Of a DNA stretch of 64,000 bases, positions 43,350-53,467 are shown piece after piece (within the stretch, counting starts at the first letter, position 1; every line of letters begins with the position of its first letter). Where the stretch lies: NCBI RefSeq assembly GCF_051549855.1, contig NZ_CP196080.1, positions 558,001 through 622,000 on the forward strand. The letters run 5' to 3'. The position numbers were made by a program, and so were the translations under genes. This DNA comes from Metamycoplasma sp051549855 (GTDB lineage Bacteria > Bacillota_I > Bacilli_A > Mycoplasmatales > Metamycoplasmataceae). The notes under the pieces were generated by a model. It worked only from the letters and a program-made list of their open reading frames with translations, did no database searches and had not been told where the DNA came from.

Positions 43350-43775
43350 CTATTTTTTAATATCTATAAACTTTTCAATGTTTGTAATGTTAGTTTTATC
43401 GATAAGAATTTTTTGCATTCTTCCTTTGTTATTTTTAATTGCTAATAATTGCATTTCTTTAATTTCAACTAATTTTACGACTATTTTATACTCATTAAGG
43501 TATGGCTTTGACAATGACAAAACTATTTTTTGGTCAACGTATTTTTCTAGGTCATCTTTTGTAATAGTTAAATTATTTCCGCTTGAAAAAATATCTAAAA
43601 CAAAAGATTCTGAGTCAAAAGCATCAACAAAAGTATTGATTTGTGCACTTATTTCTTGAACCTGCTCAAAATCTGACACATTCAGCTCAATGTTTAGCAC
43701 TTTTTGGCCCTCACGATTTTCTCAATATACTTTACTTACTACATTAACAAATTCTTGTTTTAATTTTTCTATCAT
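43350..43775 (-). CDS. rimP: ribosome maturation factor RimP
   Basis: 141 aa, start ATG 43775 with AAGGAGC just upstream. Pattern of RimP: an N-terminal segment with LNIELNVSDFEQVQEISAQI, VLDIFSSGNN (usual V(S)SPG), and the C-terminal SH3-like part with EIKEMQLLAIKNNKGR. Required for 30S assembly. The frame continues through TGA-Trp at 43722, upstream of the first GTG. First gene of the rimP-nusA-ylxR-infB-rbfA-mnmG-rlmH run. Sequence divergence is high, so position supports the call. Confidence 0.85.
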
Positions 43776-43793
43776 TACCGCTCCTTAAAAGTG

Positions 43794-43820
43794 TAAAAAG
43801 GCCTGCCATTGCTGGCAGCC
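43794..43820 (-). terminator. intrinsic terminator after the PQ-loop gene
   Basis: GGCTGCCA/TGGCAGGCC-type hairpin (CTGCCA-GCAA-TGGCAG core at 43802-43818) followed on the minus strand by T5. It lies between the PQ-loop gene and rimP. Confidence 0.75.
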
Positions 43821-43865
43821 CTTTAAAAAATATTTTCAAAATTAGGCTTTATTATTATAACAAAT

Positions 43866-44618
43866 TTAATTATGACTTTTTGCCAAAGGTTTCTTTCATC
43901 TGTCTATTAACATGAAAATCATTTGAATTCCATAAATTACTAGTGATGCTGATTGTCACACTGTAGCTATAACAATAGGTAAAATTGACTTGTTTTCAAC
44001 TTGTAAAATGTGTATTTTTGAAGCTCAGAAAATGATTCAAAAAACGTTATTGAAAACAAAAAGCATGATCATATAAATACTTACACCACCAAAATCTCTA
44101 TTTTTGAAGCTAAGAATAAGTTGTGGCATGAAAGCAAAGGTTGTAAACACTGGTACGATGGCACCTAGAATTGTTGAAACTGCTGTGTTTTTGATTGTAA
44201 CATCAATTTTGTTAATTCTTTCATCGTTTAGAACACACAAGATAGTTATTGCAATTGAGGCTAAAACAAAAACTCCTAGAATTGTTGAAACATTAAACAA
44301 CTTTGCTTTTGAATGTTTTTTCGACCCACTATGGTCGTATTGATAATAATATAAATAAAAAACTGTGAATGAATAAATAATGATTGAAATTAAGTTTGCT
44401 ACAGCAGTCTGTAAAAGTGATCCTGGTAAAAATGTACCAAGAACTACTCAAGCAAATAAACCGAAATAAAAGATTCAAAATGAAACAAAACTAACATTTC
44501 CGGTTCTTTTCTCTTTTAAAAGTTTGATTAATTGGGGAACTCCTAATAAGACTGTAACAACTGCTGCAAATCAACCAAATACTTCACCGGCATTTATTAA
44601 GTGTTGATTTGTTGTCAT
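43866..44618 (-). CDS. PQ-loop repeat membrane protein (SWEET/PQ-loop transporter family)
   Basis: 250 aa with about seven hydrophobic helices. Two PQ-loop repeats: GVPQLIKLLKEKRTGNVS near residue 26 and FMPQLILSFKNRDFGGVS near 180, each followed by a strongly hydrophobic helix with aromatic residues. This two-repeat, seven-helix plan is that of PQ-loop/SWEET-like transporters for sugars or amino acids. Several Trp codons are TGA. Substrate unknown. It has its own terminator and is divergent from the Nudix gene. Confidence 0.82.
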
Positions 44619-44703
44619 ACATAAAATTTTAACTTATTTTGGTTAAAAAACAACTTATTGAGTGTATATTTTAAAATAACAATATGAACTCAAAGGACAG
44701 AAA

Positions 44704-45165
44704 ATGAAGATAGAAAAAAGTGCTGGTACATTGTGTGTTTTCTTGGCTAAAAAACCTAAGATTCTACTAGTCAAAAACAAAAATAAGGCCTGAGGATTTC
44801 CAAAAGGACATCTAGAAGGTAGTGAAAAAGCTTATCAAGCAGCAACAAGAGAAACTAAAGAAGAGGCAAATATTGATGCTAAATTAATAGAAAAATTTGC
44901 GATCAGCCAATACAACCTTCAACCAGATATTATGAAATTTGTGTACTGATTTGTAGCTACCAGCAACAGCAATAAAGCAAAAAGAAATCCAACTGAATCT
45001 TTGGCTGCTAAGTTTGTTTCTTTTAAAAAAGCCAAAAAAATGTTGACACACGAAACAGATAGAAAACATCTTCAAAATTTTGTTTCTTTGTTTGAAAATC
45101 AACGAATTGAATGAAATAAAAAAAGCGATATTGAATCGCTTCTTTGGGATTGAGAGACAAATTAG
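44704..45165 (+). CDS. Nudix hydrolase
   Basis: 153 aa. Complete Nudix box at about residues 39-61: GHLEGSE, seven residues, then RETKEEANI (pattern G-x5-E-x7-REUxEExGU with A for G). N-terminal SAGTLCVFL strand and the VKNKNKAWGFPKG lead-in are typical, with TGA-Trp. Hydrolyses nucleoside diphosphate-linked compounds; relatives act as bis(5'-nucleosyl)-tetraphosphatases or on oxidised nucleotides. AAAGGA site before ATG 44704. Its 3' end overlaps the convergent dipeptidase gene by 3 nt and contains that gene's terminator. Confidence 0.9.
45116..45140 (-). terminator. terminator of the dipeptidase gene, inside the Nudix coding end
   Basis: AGCGAT-ATTGA-ATCGCT stem (45124-45140) with a T7 tract on the minus strand, lying within the last codons of the convergent Nudix gene. 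Confidence 0.65.
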
Positions 45166-46526
45166 TCTTTTTGCAATCTAATCAAGGCATTAATGTAAAT
45201 CTCTAAATCTTGTTTCATTTCGTCATATGTGAAGACTTCGTTTGGTGCATGCATTAGCTCCATTTTAGTAGTAGCACCAAAAGCAACACAATTTTCAAAT
45301 GTTCTTGCATAAGTGCCGCCACCAATCGCTATTGGTTCTGCACCTTTATCATCTGTTAAGTCGCGATAAGTTTGAATTAGTGTTTGAATTAATCAAGAAT
45401 CTTTAGGAATATATTTTGCATTTTTAGATCCGACCATTTTAAATTCACATTGATAATTATTTTTGTCTAAAAATTCAAGCAAGTCTTTTTGCACTTGATC
45501 AGCTTTGATAGTAGCGGGTACACGCATGTCAAAACCGATTGAAACATGGCCATTGGAAGTTCTTAAAAAAGCAGGATTTGATGTCAAAAGCCCGCTGTCA
45601 TCTCGATAATTTTGAAAAATGTTCGACATTGAAAAATCACTATTTTGGAAGTTGTTGAACATGAATTTAAAAAAATCATTTTTTAGAGCTTGTGATTCGT
45701 TTTTAACTATTGCTTTAACGAATTTTAATATTGCATTGTCGCCCGCATAAGGAGTAGAACCATGTCCTGCCACACCCTTGACAATTAGCTCAGTATCACT
45801 TTTTAAAATAACATCCTTTTTGTCGAAATAATTAGCAATTTCTTTTGCTCTATTTGAATGTAGTTTTAAGGCGTCAGGAATTTGGTTGTAAACCTCACCT
45901 GCTTCAAGTACAAAATCATCATATTGGCTAAAAATTAAGTCATAATCAAAAATAAGCTTTTCAGCAAAAATAATAGGTCATTCACCATCTGGGGTATAAC
46001 CTAGATCTGGTGCGCCAAAATCTTGTAAATAAAATTTCATGCTTTCCATTGTTGTTTCTTCACTCAGTCCAAAAATCACTCGTATTGAGTACTTTTTGTT
46101 CACCAAGTTATTGTCAAGTAAGTATTTTAGAGTATACAAAGTGATAATTGTTGGCCCTTTGTCATCTAAAGTTCCTCTTCCGAATATTTCATTTTCTTTT
46201 ATTAGTGGCTTAAAGGCTTCACTTTCTCATTGACTATTGTCACCACTTGGAACAACATCAAGGTGACATAGGATGCCAATTAAAGTTTCACCATTACCAA
46301 TTTGTGCATAACCATAACGATTTTTACTATCTTTGTGGGTTTGAAAACCAAAAGATTTTGATAAATTTAAAACATAATCTAAAACTTTATCAACTTCTTT
46401 ACCAAAAGGGTATTGACTAGTTAAATCAGCCACTGAAATCGAAGGGATGGCGCACACGTTTGCAATGTGTTGCACCATTTCTTTGAATTCTTTTTCTGTT
46501 TGTTTGTAACGAATTATTTTGTTCAT
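45162..46526 (-). CDS. pepV: M20 family dipeptidase (PepV/Sapep type)
   Basis: 454 aa. Zinc-peptidase motifs: ILCHLDVVPSGD near residue 86, GRGTLDDKGP near 115, FGLSEET near 148, DGEWPIIFAEK near 177 and the C-terminal GGGTYARTF near 404. Matches the PepV/Sapep subgroup of M20, which removes N-terminal residues from dipeptides and some tripeptides in the cytosol. TGA-Trp codons at 45390 and 46227 join the fragments; stop TAA 45162-45164. Convergent overlap with the Nudix gene; divergent from tatD across a 61-nt promoter region. Confidence 0.92.
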
Positions 46527-46551
46527 ATCTAGACCTTTCTATCTATGTTGT

Positions 46552-46577
46552 TATAATTTTATTACAATTTGTAATAA
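46552..46577 (+). promoter_or_regulatory. tatD promoter -10 and adjacent palindrome
   Basis: TATAAT at 46552-46557 is followed at once by a perfect inverted repeat TTATTACAA-T-TTGTAATAA (46559-46577), then AAGGAG and the tatD ATG. The repeat covers the predicted transcription start, a usual place for an operator or 5' stem. Confidence 0.55.
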
Positions 46578-46587
46578 AGGAGTTGAC

Positions 46588-47358
46588 ATGAAATACTTTG
46601 ATGTCCATACACACCCATTTTTAGAATATTATGAGGATCCAGAGCAAGTAATTTCTTCGTGATTTAAAGAAAATATGAAATTAATGTTTTTTGTAGGAGT
46701 AGATGAACCTAGTTCAAAAGAAGTTGTGAAAATGATAGAAAAATTTGACAATCTTTGAGGCATAATCGGCATTCATCCAAACGAGTCACATGGTGCAATT
46801 GATGGTGAAATTATCGAAAAACTTTTAACTAAAAAAATTATTGCAATTGGTGAAATCGGTCTAGATTATCACTATGACAACACTCCATCAAAAGAAATAC
46901 AATTAGAGTCTTTAAAAAGTCAGGTTGAAGTTGCGAGAAAACACAATTTGGTTGTTATGTTGCACATCCGCGATGCTATGGAAGATGCCATCCAATTTGT
47001 GTCCCAAGAGCAATATAAGGATTTAACTTTTGTGTTTCATTCGTACAGTGGAAATGCAGAAGAAACAGAAAAATTATTGAGACTAAACAATGTATATTTT
47101 TCAATTTCTGGAGTAGTAACTTTCAAAAATGCCAAGTCACTACAAGAAGCAGTAAAAATGATACCAATAGACAGAATTTTTACTGAAACTGACACACCTT
47201 ATCTTGCACCAACTCCAATGCGCGGTAAAGATAACATTAGTCCTTACGTTATGTATACAACTAAATTTATAGCTGCTATGAAAAATGTGAGTGAAACCAC
47301 CTTACTAAAACAAATTGAAGAAAATATAGAGAAAGTTTTTAAAGTACATGCAAGTTAA
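46588..47358 (+). CDS. tatD: TatD family metal-dependent deoxyribonuclease
   Basis: 256 aa. Metal-binding pattern of the TatD amidohydrolase family: DVHTHPF at residue 5, IGIHPNE near 65, AIGEIGLDYHYD near 88, HIRDA near 127, FHSYSG near 152 and FTETDTPYLAP near 197. Acts as a 3'-5' exonuclease/DNase in relatives. AAGGAG site 6 nt before ATG 46588. Trp codons at 46660 and 46757 are TGA. The 3' end overlaps rsmA by 11 nt; the tatD-rsmA pairing is common in Firmicutes. Confidence 0.93.
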
Positions 47359-48127
47359 AGCAAAAAAATCATTAGGGCAAAATTTTTTAATTGATAACAA
47401 CATAATCCAAAAAATAGTAAATGCTGTTGATCTTAAAGATAAACAAGTCATAGAAATTGGTCCAGGTCAAGGCGCAATTACTGAATTAATTGTAAAAAAG
47501 GCAGCAAGGTTGACTGCTTTTGAAATTGACAAGGACATGATAGAAATTCTACAAAACAAAATAAATGATGATAACTTTATTCTCAAACATGAAGATTTTT
47601 TAAAAGCTAATCTTGAACAAATAGGAAACAATAATATCTTGGTTGCTAACATCCCTTATTACATAACTTCTGATATTTTGTTTAAAGTTTTCGAGAATGT
47701 TGAAAAATTCGAAAAAGCAATTATTATGATGCAAAAAGACGTAGCATTAAGGATCACTGCAAATCCAGGTTCAAGTGAGTATTCAAAACTTAGTGTTTGC
47801 TGTCAATATTTATCAAAGGTAACAAAACTTTTTGATGTCTCACCCACTTGTTTTGTTCCTGCACCAAAAGTGTTTTCGAGTGTCGTGGAATTTGATTTCA
47901 ATAAAATTGACTGAGAAAAGACTGAACCATTTTTCGATTTTGTTAAAAAATCGTTTGCTTTTAGAAGAAAAACACTTCTTAACAACTTAATGATTTATTA
48001 TGATAAAAACAAAATAATTGCAGCGATAGAGAAAAATAATTACAAATTGACAGTTCGCCCACAAGAAATTAACGTGTCAGATTATGAATCTCTATATCTA
48101 GAGTTAACTAAAAAAGAGACTAGCTAA
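47348..48127 (+). CDS. rsmA: 16S rRNA (adenine1518/1519-N6)-dimethyltransferase
   Basis: 259 aa. SAM motif I EIGPGQGAITELI near residue 37 with the KKSLGQNFLID start, motif IV NIPYYITSDI near 100 and SVVEFDF near 182; all are typical of KsgA/RsmA, which dimethylates two adenines in helix 45 of 16S rRNA. The TGA at 47912 is Trp; the protein continues to TAA 48125-48127. Coupled to tatD by an 11-nt overlap. A bidirectional terminator begins in its last codons. Confidence 0.95.
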
Positions 48128-48152
48128 AACATAATAGCTGGCCTCTTTTTTT
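48115..48152. terminator. bidirectional intrinsic terminator
   Basis: AGAGACTAGCT/AGCTGGCCTCT stem (one mismatch, one T-G pair) with T7 on the plus side and T6 on the minus side; shared by rsmA and the convergent nuclease gene. Confidence 0.78.
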
Positions 48153-48157
48153 AGTTT

Positions 48158-49189
48158 TTAATTAAGTTCTTTAAGTATTCCTTGTACGTCAATTGATACT
48201 TTGTCTTTGTTTGCTTCAATAAACAAGTTTGCTAGTGAAGGGTAGTCGATAAATGGATTTCTAATTGCGTTCCCATTAACTTCGTATGTTGTATTATTTC
48301 TGTCTACATCAAATTTATCAACTGGATCAGACTTAGATCATTTAACCATTAATTTCAAATAATCTTCAGTAAAGAATGGGTAAACATTGTCTTCTCTAAA
48401 TACCTTAATTCCATTTTTTTCTTTGTCGACTGTTTTAGTTAATTTACTGTATGAAACCACTGTATATAGGTAAATTCTAGCAATGTCACCTTTAAAAGCA
48501 TCAATGGGTTCGAAGACTGTGTTACCATTTTTATCTTTTCCTAATTTAGATCCATTTCTAAAAGTTTTGATAACTGTAACAACTTCACCATAAGGATAGT
48601 TTGCTCTGTCTTTATTTACTTCAATATCTGTAGGTCAAACCATGTTGAAATCATAGACTAGTGGGGCTTGTCTATTGAATCATGATTGTGGAATTGTGTG
48701 CTCACGATTAAATCCTAAACCTTCACTACCGCCAGTACTGTGATCTTTGAAATTTAGTGGGTATTCATAAGGGTCTGAACCTGTTGGGTTTTCTGAATAA
48801 ATATCTAATAATGTATTATCTTTTTCATAATACTTGTCAACAAAAATCTTTGCAACCTTGTCTCAAGTAACAACTTGGCTTATAGTCTTGTTCGCAGGTA
48901 AATTTTTAGTCTTTTCTTCCTGTAAAGTGATTAATGCGTTTAGAAGGCTTTCACCACTTTTATCTTTTAGTGAGTCGTAATAGTCACTTGCAGCATATGT
49001 TGGTTTAAGACCTTGAGTTAAAAAAGAATCCATTTCTACTTTTGGAGTAGTTTCGGGATTTTTAACTGGAGTTTTATCAGTCTCTGGATTTTTATTAACA
49101 CATGAAATTGTAACAGCGGTCACTAAAGCAGTTAGTGAAGTCAATGCTAATGAACTAATAAAAACTTTGAATTTATTTACTTTTTTCAT
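48158..49189 (-). CDS. Endonuclease I family nuclease lipoprotein
   Basis: 343 aa. Lysine-rich start and hydrophobic signal with lipobox VTISC (Cys about residue 31), so surface anchored. A linker rich in Pro/Thr/Glu precedes an Endonuclease I (EndA/NucM, PF04231-type) domain: NREHTIPQSWF near 160-170 with catalytic His, then MVWPTDIEVNKDRANYPYGEV near 183-203. These Mg-dependent nucleases cut DNA and RNA, here probably to feed nucleotide scavenging. ATG 49189 was preferred over TTG 49204 because of the AAGGAT site. Similar in its nuclease half to the C-terminus of the next gene upstream. Confidence 0.9.
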
Positions 49190-49269
49190 ATCATCCTTAA
49201 ACAAAATTTAGTATGTACCTTTCAAAATAAGGGCACTATTTAATTATATAGAGCAGTATGTGAAAATCA

Positions 49270-49296
49270 ACAAAAAAATGAGTAAAAACTACTCAT
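49270..49296 (-). terminator. intrinsic terminator after the 965-aa lipoprotein gene
   Basis: ATGAGTA/TACTCAT stem (49278-49296) with a 5-nt loop and T7 on the minus strand, 25 nt after the stop. Confidence 0.82.
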
Positions 49297-49320
49297 TTTG
49301 TGTGCTTTTTCAGTCTTCTA

Positions 49321-52218
49321 TTATTTGACGTCTATTGCTGTTCCTTTATTTTCAAATTTAATACCTTCTGCATTGGTGAAAATTTTTGCCAACTCAGGAT
49401 AATCGATGAAAGGATTTCTAGTTGTGTTAGTAACATCATAAGTTCTTTGGTTTCTAATGACGTCAAACTTGTCAACAGGATCCATAGCAGCTCATCTAGT
49501 CATCATTTCTAGATAATCTTTTTGGAAGAAAGGGAACTGGTCAGTGAATACACTAGCACCGTGACCGTTTGTTTTGTTTAGTGAACTATATGAAACTACT
49601 GCATAGAAATAGATTCTTGCAATATCACCTTTAAAAGCATCAATAGGTTCAAAAACTGTTCTTCCTTTACTGTCTTTTCCAAATTTAGTTCCATTTTTTG
49701 ATATATATTTAACGTCTTTTACTTCACCATAAATGAAATTGCTTCTCATAGCATTTAAGTATGTATCTGAAGGTCATACTTGTTGATAATCTGCTGCTAA
49801 CTTATTTGACTCACCGAATCACGATTTAGGAATTGTGTGTTCTCTATTTCATCCACCAGCTTCGCCTTTAGACCCAACTCCACTACTTAATACATACTTG
49901 TATGCGTCTGCCCCTGTTGGATTTTCTGAATAAATGTCAATTATCGACTTGTCGTCATCAAACATTGTGTCGCTGAAAATTTTTGCTAAATTTGGTCTTG
50001 TAATGGCCTTTTTTCAAATAACATTAGGCATTTTATCTCTAATAATATCGCTTTGCAATTTTATTAAGTTGCTTACTAAATTTTGTCCTGCTAATCCATT
50101 TAATGATTTATAGTACTCATCTTTATTGTTATAGACTAAGGTACCACCTAGTAATGAAGGTTTATTTTCAACAGAAAGGCCGTTTTCGGTGTTTGTGTTT
50201 TCTTCAGTTGGTAATGTGTTATTTGTATCTTCTTCCTTAGATTCTTCTTTAGGATATGCATACTCAGGCAGATTTGTTAAATCAAATGTTGATTTTAACA
50301 CTTTTTCACCAATTAAAGGTTTTTGTTTTCTTCCATTATATTGAGCTGCTTTGTATTCAAGAGTAGCAATATTACCTTCTAATGTATAGTCAATTGTTGC
50401 TTTTGGAGAATTCTTTTTACCAATAGAATCAATTGCGTTAGCAATTTGATATTTTGTATCTTTTGGTTTATTTACAAATTCAAGAACTCCATATTTTTCT
50501 TTTGAATTATTTCAGTCAGGTTGTTCATTTTGAGGAATAGCTAAAATTACTTGTGCTACGTAATCATAACGAAGTGTGTAGCCTTCTTTTAGTGCTTTAA
50601 CAAAATATTCTTTTTTGTCTTTAATGATTCTTAAACCGTCTTCTTCTAGACTTTTTTGATAATCAAAGAAGTTTTCAATTGCCATTAATTGTTTTGGAGT
50701 TTCTTTTGTTTCTTCCTTATTTTCTTCTTCATTTACAACTGGTTTTTCAGGTTGTGGTTTTTCTTGTTCATTGCTTGTTTTGGTTTCTAAATTGAAAGTA
50801 GTTGTTCATTGTTCAGGACTAACTTGTGCAATTTGGTTTTTAGCATCATAAAGCACGACTTTGTAAGTTAATATCAATTTGTTATCTTTTATTTCATATT
50901 TAATGATGCTGTTTGGTTTTCCGTTGCTCTGTAATGGAGAATCGCTATTTACATACTGAATATTAGTAACACTTGGTTTTTTGTTCAGTGTTAAATATGT
51001 TTTATTTTCTTTTCTTCAATCAACTCATCCATTAGGAGCGAACACTATTCTTTGTTCTTTAAAATCGTAACGTAGGGCAGCATGTTCATTACTTTGAAGT
51101 CCTTGAATTAATTCTTGTTTTGTTTCTTCATTAACGAATTCGAAAACGTTATTTAAGTCTTCTTTTTGATATTCTTCAAATCCTGCATGAATTACTTCAT
51201 TTTTATCATTGTCTGGTCGGGGAACTGGTTGAGGTTGTTTAGGTTCTTCGGGTTTTGTTTCCGGTTTTACAACATTGTCGCTTTCACTTAAAACGAAACT
51301 GTTCGAAATTTCAATGTTAGATAAAATTAATTTATCTTTGTGTTGCAAAGCGATAGTGAATTTGATTGTTAAGACATTTTCATTGATAACTGCACCAATG
51401 TTGTCAGTCATTTTTTCAGCAGTTGAATCAGTTCCAACTATTTTAACATCTTTAAAAAGATCTACATATAATGGATTTACAATCAAAACCTTATTGGTTT
51501 CTTCTTGTTCATCAGTCAATGTATCATTTTCATTGTCCTTGTAATAAATTGATTGTGTTTTTGAGTTGTAGTGTAATTTTTTTTCTTGATTTACTTTTTG
51601 AATCAATAGCTTTTCTTTATTTTCTTCTATTTGGAAAGCCTTAGTGTTTAGCAATATTTCCTCAAGTGATTTTAACGCTATATCAATATCATCTTCTGTT
51701 ATGTAATCCAGTAGATTAATAGGAGTTGTGTAAATTTCCACTGAAACTGTATTGTTTAAATTGTTTTTTGCTCGATATTTAAAGGTTACAGTTTTTGTAT
51801 CAACATCAAAGTCGTACAAGATTTTGTTACTGTCGTCCGTCGAGCTGATGATTGTGAAATTTGAATTTGAAGGTAGTAGCTCAGATTTTAGAGAAATAGA
51901 TAATATTGATTGATTATTATCTACGAAGTCAATTGTGTTTGTTTGTGGATTATATATAGCTTGTTTGTTTCTACTTAAAGCTTCAGTGAATGATTTAATA
52001 TCCTCTTTTTTTAATTTAAAAGCATTATTTAATTTGCTTCTTCATTCCTCAAAGGCCTGAGTATTATTGGTATCATTGTCGTTAGACTGTCCTAGCTTTG
52101 GAGTTGGGTTTGCAATTTCATTATTACATTGAGCCGCAACAAAAGGCATAGCTAATGTTGAAGTTCCCAACAATACACCTAAGATTTTAAAAAGCCTAGT
52201 TTTGCTCGTTTTTTTCAT
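49321..52218 (-). CDS. modular lipoprotein with C-terminal Endonuclease I domain
   Basis: 965 aa, one frame from ATG 52218 to TAA 49321-49323, reading TGA as Trp. Signal peptide with a cysteine in PFVAAQC (about residue 31). Residues about 50-640 hold repeated modules of the kind 'F..Y.KSL...L', a short YY/YDY strand, 'VLEFVNKP' and a beta-rich 'NKLILTYKV' end, separated by Pro/Glu/Lys-rich linkers (near 225-245 and 475-500). Residues about 700-965 form an Endonuclease I domain with NREHTIPKSWF near 791-801 and QVWPSDTYLNA near 813. So a binding-type stalk is fused to a surface nuclease. The modules resemble those of the 1331-aa protein at 54.4-58.4 kb. Confidence 0.85.
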
Positions 52219-52240
52219 TTTCTCTTTCCTTTTTTTAATA

Positions 52241-52264
52241 AAAAAATAACGGCAAAAATGCCGT
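52241..52264 (-). terminator. intrinsic terminator / possible attenuator before the 965-aa gene
   Basis: ACGGC/GCCGT stem with loop AAAAAT (52249-52264) and a T7 tract on the minus strand. It lies 23 nt before the lipoprotein ATG and 3 nt after a short ORF, so it may end that ORF or the pncB transcript, or attenuate the lipoprotein. Confidence 0.75.
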
Positions 52265-52266
52265 CA

Positions 52267-52356
52267 TTAGTGGGTTTGGATTACTAAAAACACAATGGCA
52301 CACTTGGCCACGAAGGTTCTGCAATTTACAAACTTTTGTGTGTTTTTTTCTTTCAT
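52267..52356 (-). CDS. possible small leaderless ORF (29 aa), membrane-like
   Basis: ATG 52356 follows a TATAAT box (52372-52367) by 10 nt, so a transcript would begin at or near the start codon. It encodes 29 residues: a basic start, then CRTFVAKCAIVFLVIQTH, mostly hydrophobic with two Cys. TAA at 52267-52269 is followed 3 nt later by an intrinsic terminator. A promoter, ORF and terminator packed into 130 nt suggest a self-contained gene, but the ORF is short enough to be chance. No homolog recognised. Confidence 0.35.
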   Translation of the reverse strand: MKEKNTQKFVNCRTFVAKCAIVFLVIQTH

Positions 52357-52366
52357 TTCCATAAAA

Positions 52367-52372
52367 ATTATA
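52367..52372 (-). promoter_or_regulatory. -10 box between pncB and the 965-aa lipoprotein gene
   Basis: TATAAT on the minus strand 12 nt past the pncB stop. It would drive the small ORF and, by read-through of the hairpin, the lipoprotein gene. Confidence 0.5.
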
Positions 52373-52383
52373 ATCCAAAGGAT

Positions 52384-53385
52384 TTACTTTCTCAAGCGAA
52401 AAGTTTTTAACTTTGGATTGGGATTATATCCCCTTCCTGCCTTTGCTATCAACTCTTCATTCAATTTTGTTGCATCCGCACTGAAATTTACTCATATTTT
52501 AAGTAGTGAAGCACCCACTCCGTACCCGTCCACTGGAGCGTTTTGAGACTCAAATTCAGCAATCTTTTGAACATTAAATCCACTTGAAACATATATTTTT
52601 ACGTGCTGTCCATTGTTTTTGTCCAAGGCTTCACGAAGTCTTTTAATTTGATTAACAGTTACTCCATATTCTTGCTCGTTATCTTGAAACATTTTATCTT
52701 TCATATTTTTTGACGTGTCGACACGTACTGCAAATAATTTTTTACCAAATACTTTTAAGACCTTTAGACTATCAGTTATAACATCATTGTGAAAATCCAC
52801 AAGAGCAACTAAATTATCATTTGGATAAAGTTCAGTATAGTACTGACAAGCTTTTACTAAATCACCCTTAGACATTTGAATTAAAGCATGTGGCATTGAT
52901 CCAAACACTTTTGATTTTTTTGATACCGCGCTTGCTTTTGTTGCATGGTTATATATTCCACCTATTTCTATAGCTTTAGCATCTGAACGAATATTACGGT
53001 AGTGATCAGCTCTGTCGGCCATAGAAATTACTATTTTTTCTCCTGCTGCTTTTTTAACTCGATAAGCATTAGTTGCAATTGAGCTTTGTCTAGCTAAAAT
53101 TCCATCGATAATTCCTTCATAAAGTCCGAATTCATGATAAGGTCCAATCAGTTCTAGGACAACTTCCTTACTTTGTAGATGGCTTCCTTCGGGCAAATAT
53201 TTGATTGCATAATTATTAATATTTGTATGTTTTTTAAGCAAATTTAGAACTTCTGTCATTCCACACAGGATTACATCGTCTTCCCTTTGAAAAAATTGCA
53301 AAGTTACAATTTGGTTATTATAAAAAGTCTTTGAAATGTTTGCTGTCTTTGAAAAATAAATGGCTGTTTTGTCTTCGAGTTTCAT
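52384..53385 (-). CDS. pncB: nicotinate phosphoribosyltransferase
   Basis: 333 aa. Type-2 phosphoribosyltransferase fold of the NAPRTase family: substrate-loop region FFQREDDVILCG near residue 31, LELIGPYHEFGLYEGIIDG near 77, ADHYRNIRSDAKAIEIGG near 125, DFHNDV near 198, VRVDTSKNM near 221 and SSGF near 267 with VGASL near 291. It converts nicotinate and PRPP to nicotinate mononucleotide for NAD salvage. It is at the short end of the family. TGA 52492 is Trp; stop TAA 52384-52386. AGGAAG site before ATG 53385. Confidence 0.9.
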
Positions 53386-53410
53386 TTTTTTATCTTCCTA
53401 AGTAATTTAT

Positions 53411-53441
53411 GAAAAGACCCCCTTCAAATTTGGGATCTTTT
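53411..53441 (-). terminator. intrinsic terminator after the Thr/Pro-rich lipoprotein gene
   Basis: AAAAGATCCC/GGGTCTTTT stem spanning 53411-53441 with a G-T pair; the T-tract after it on the minus strand is short. It lies between the lipoprotein stop and pncB. Confidence 0.6.
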
Positions 53442-53467
53442 ATTTTTAATAATGAGTTTGATTTGTA

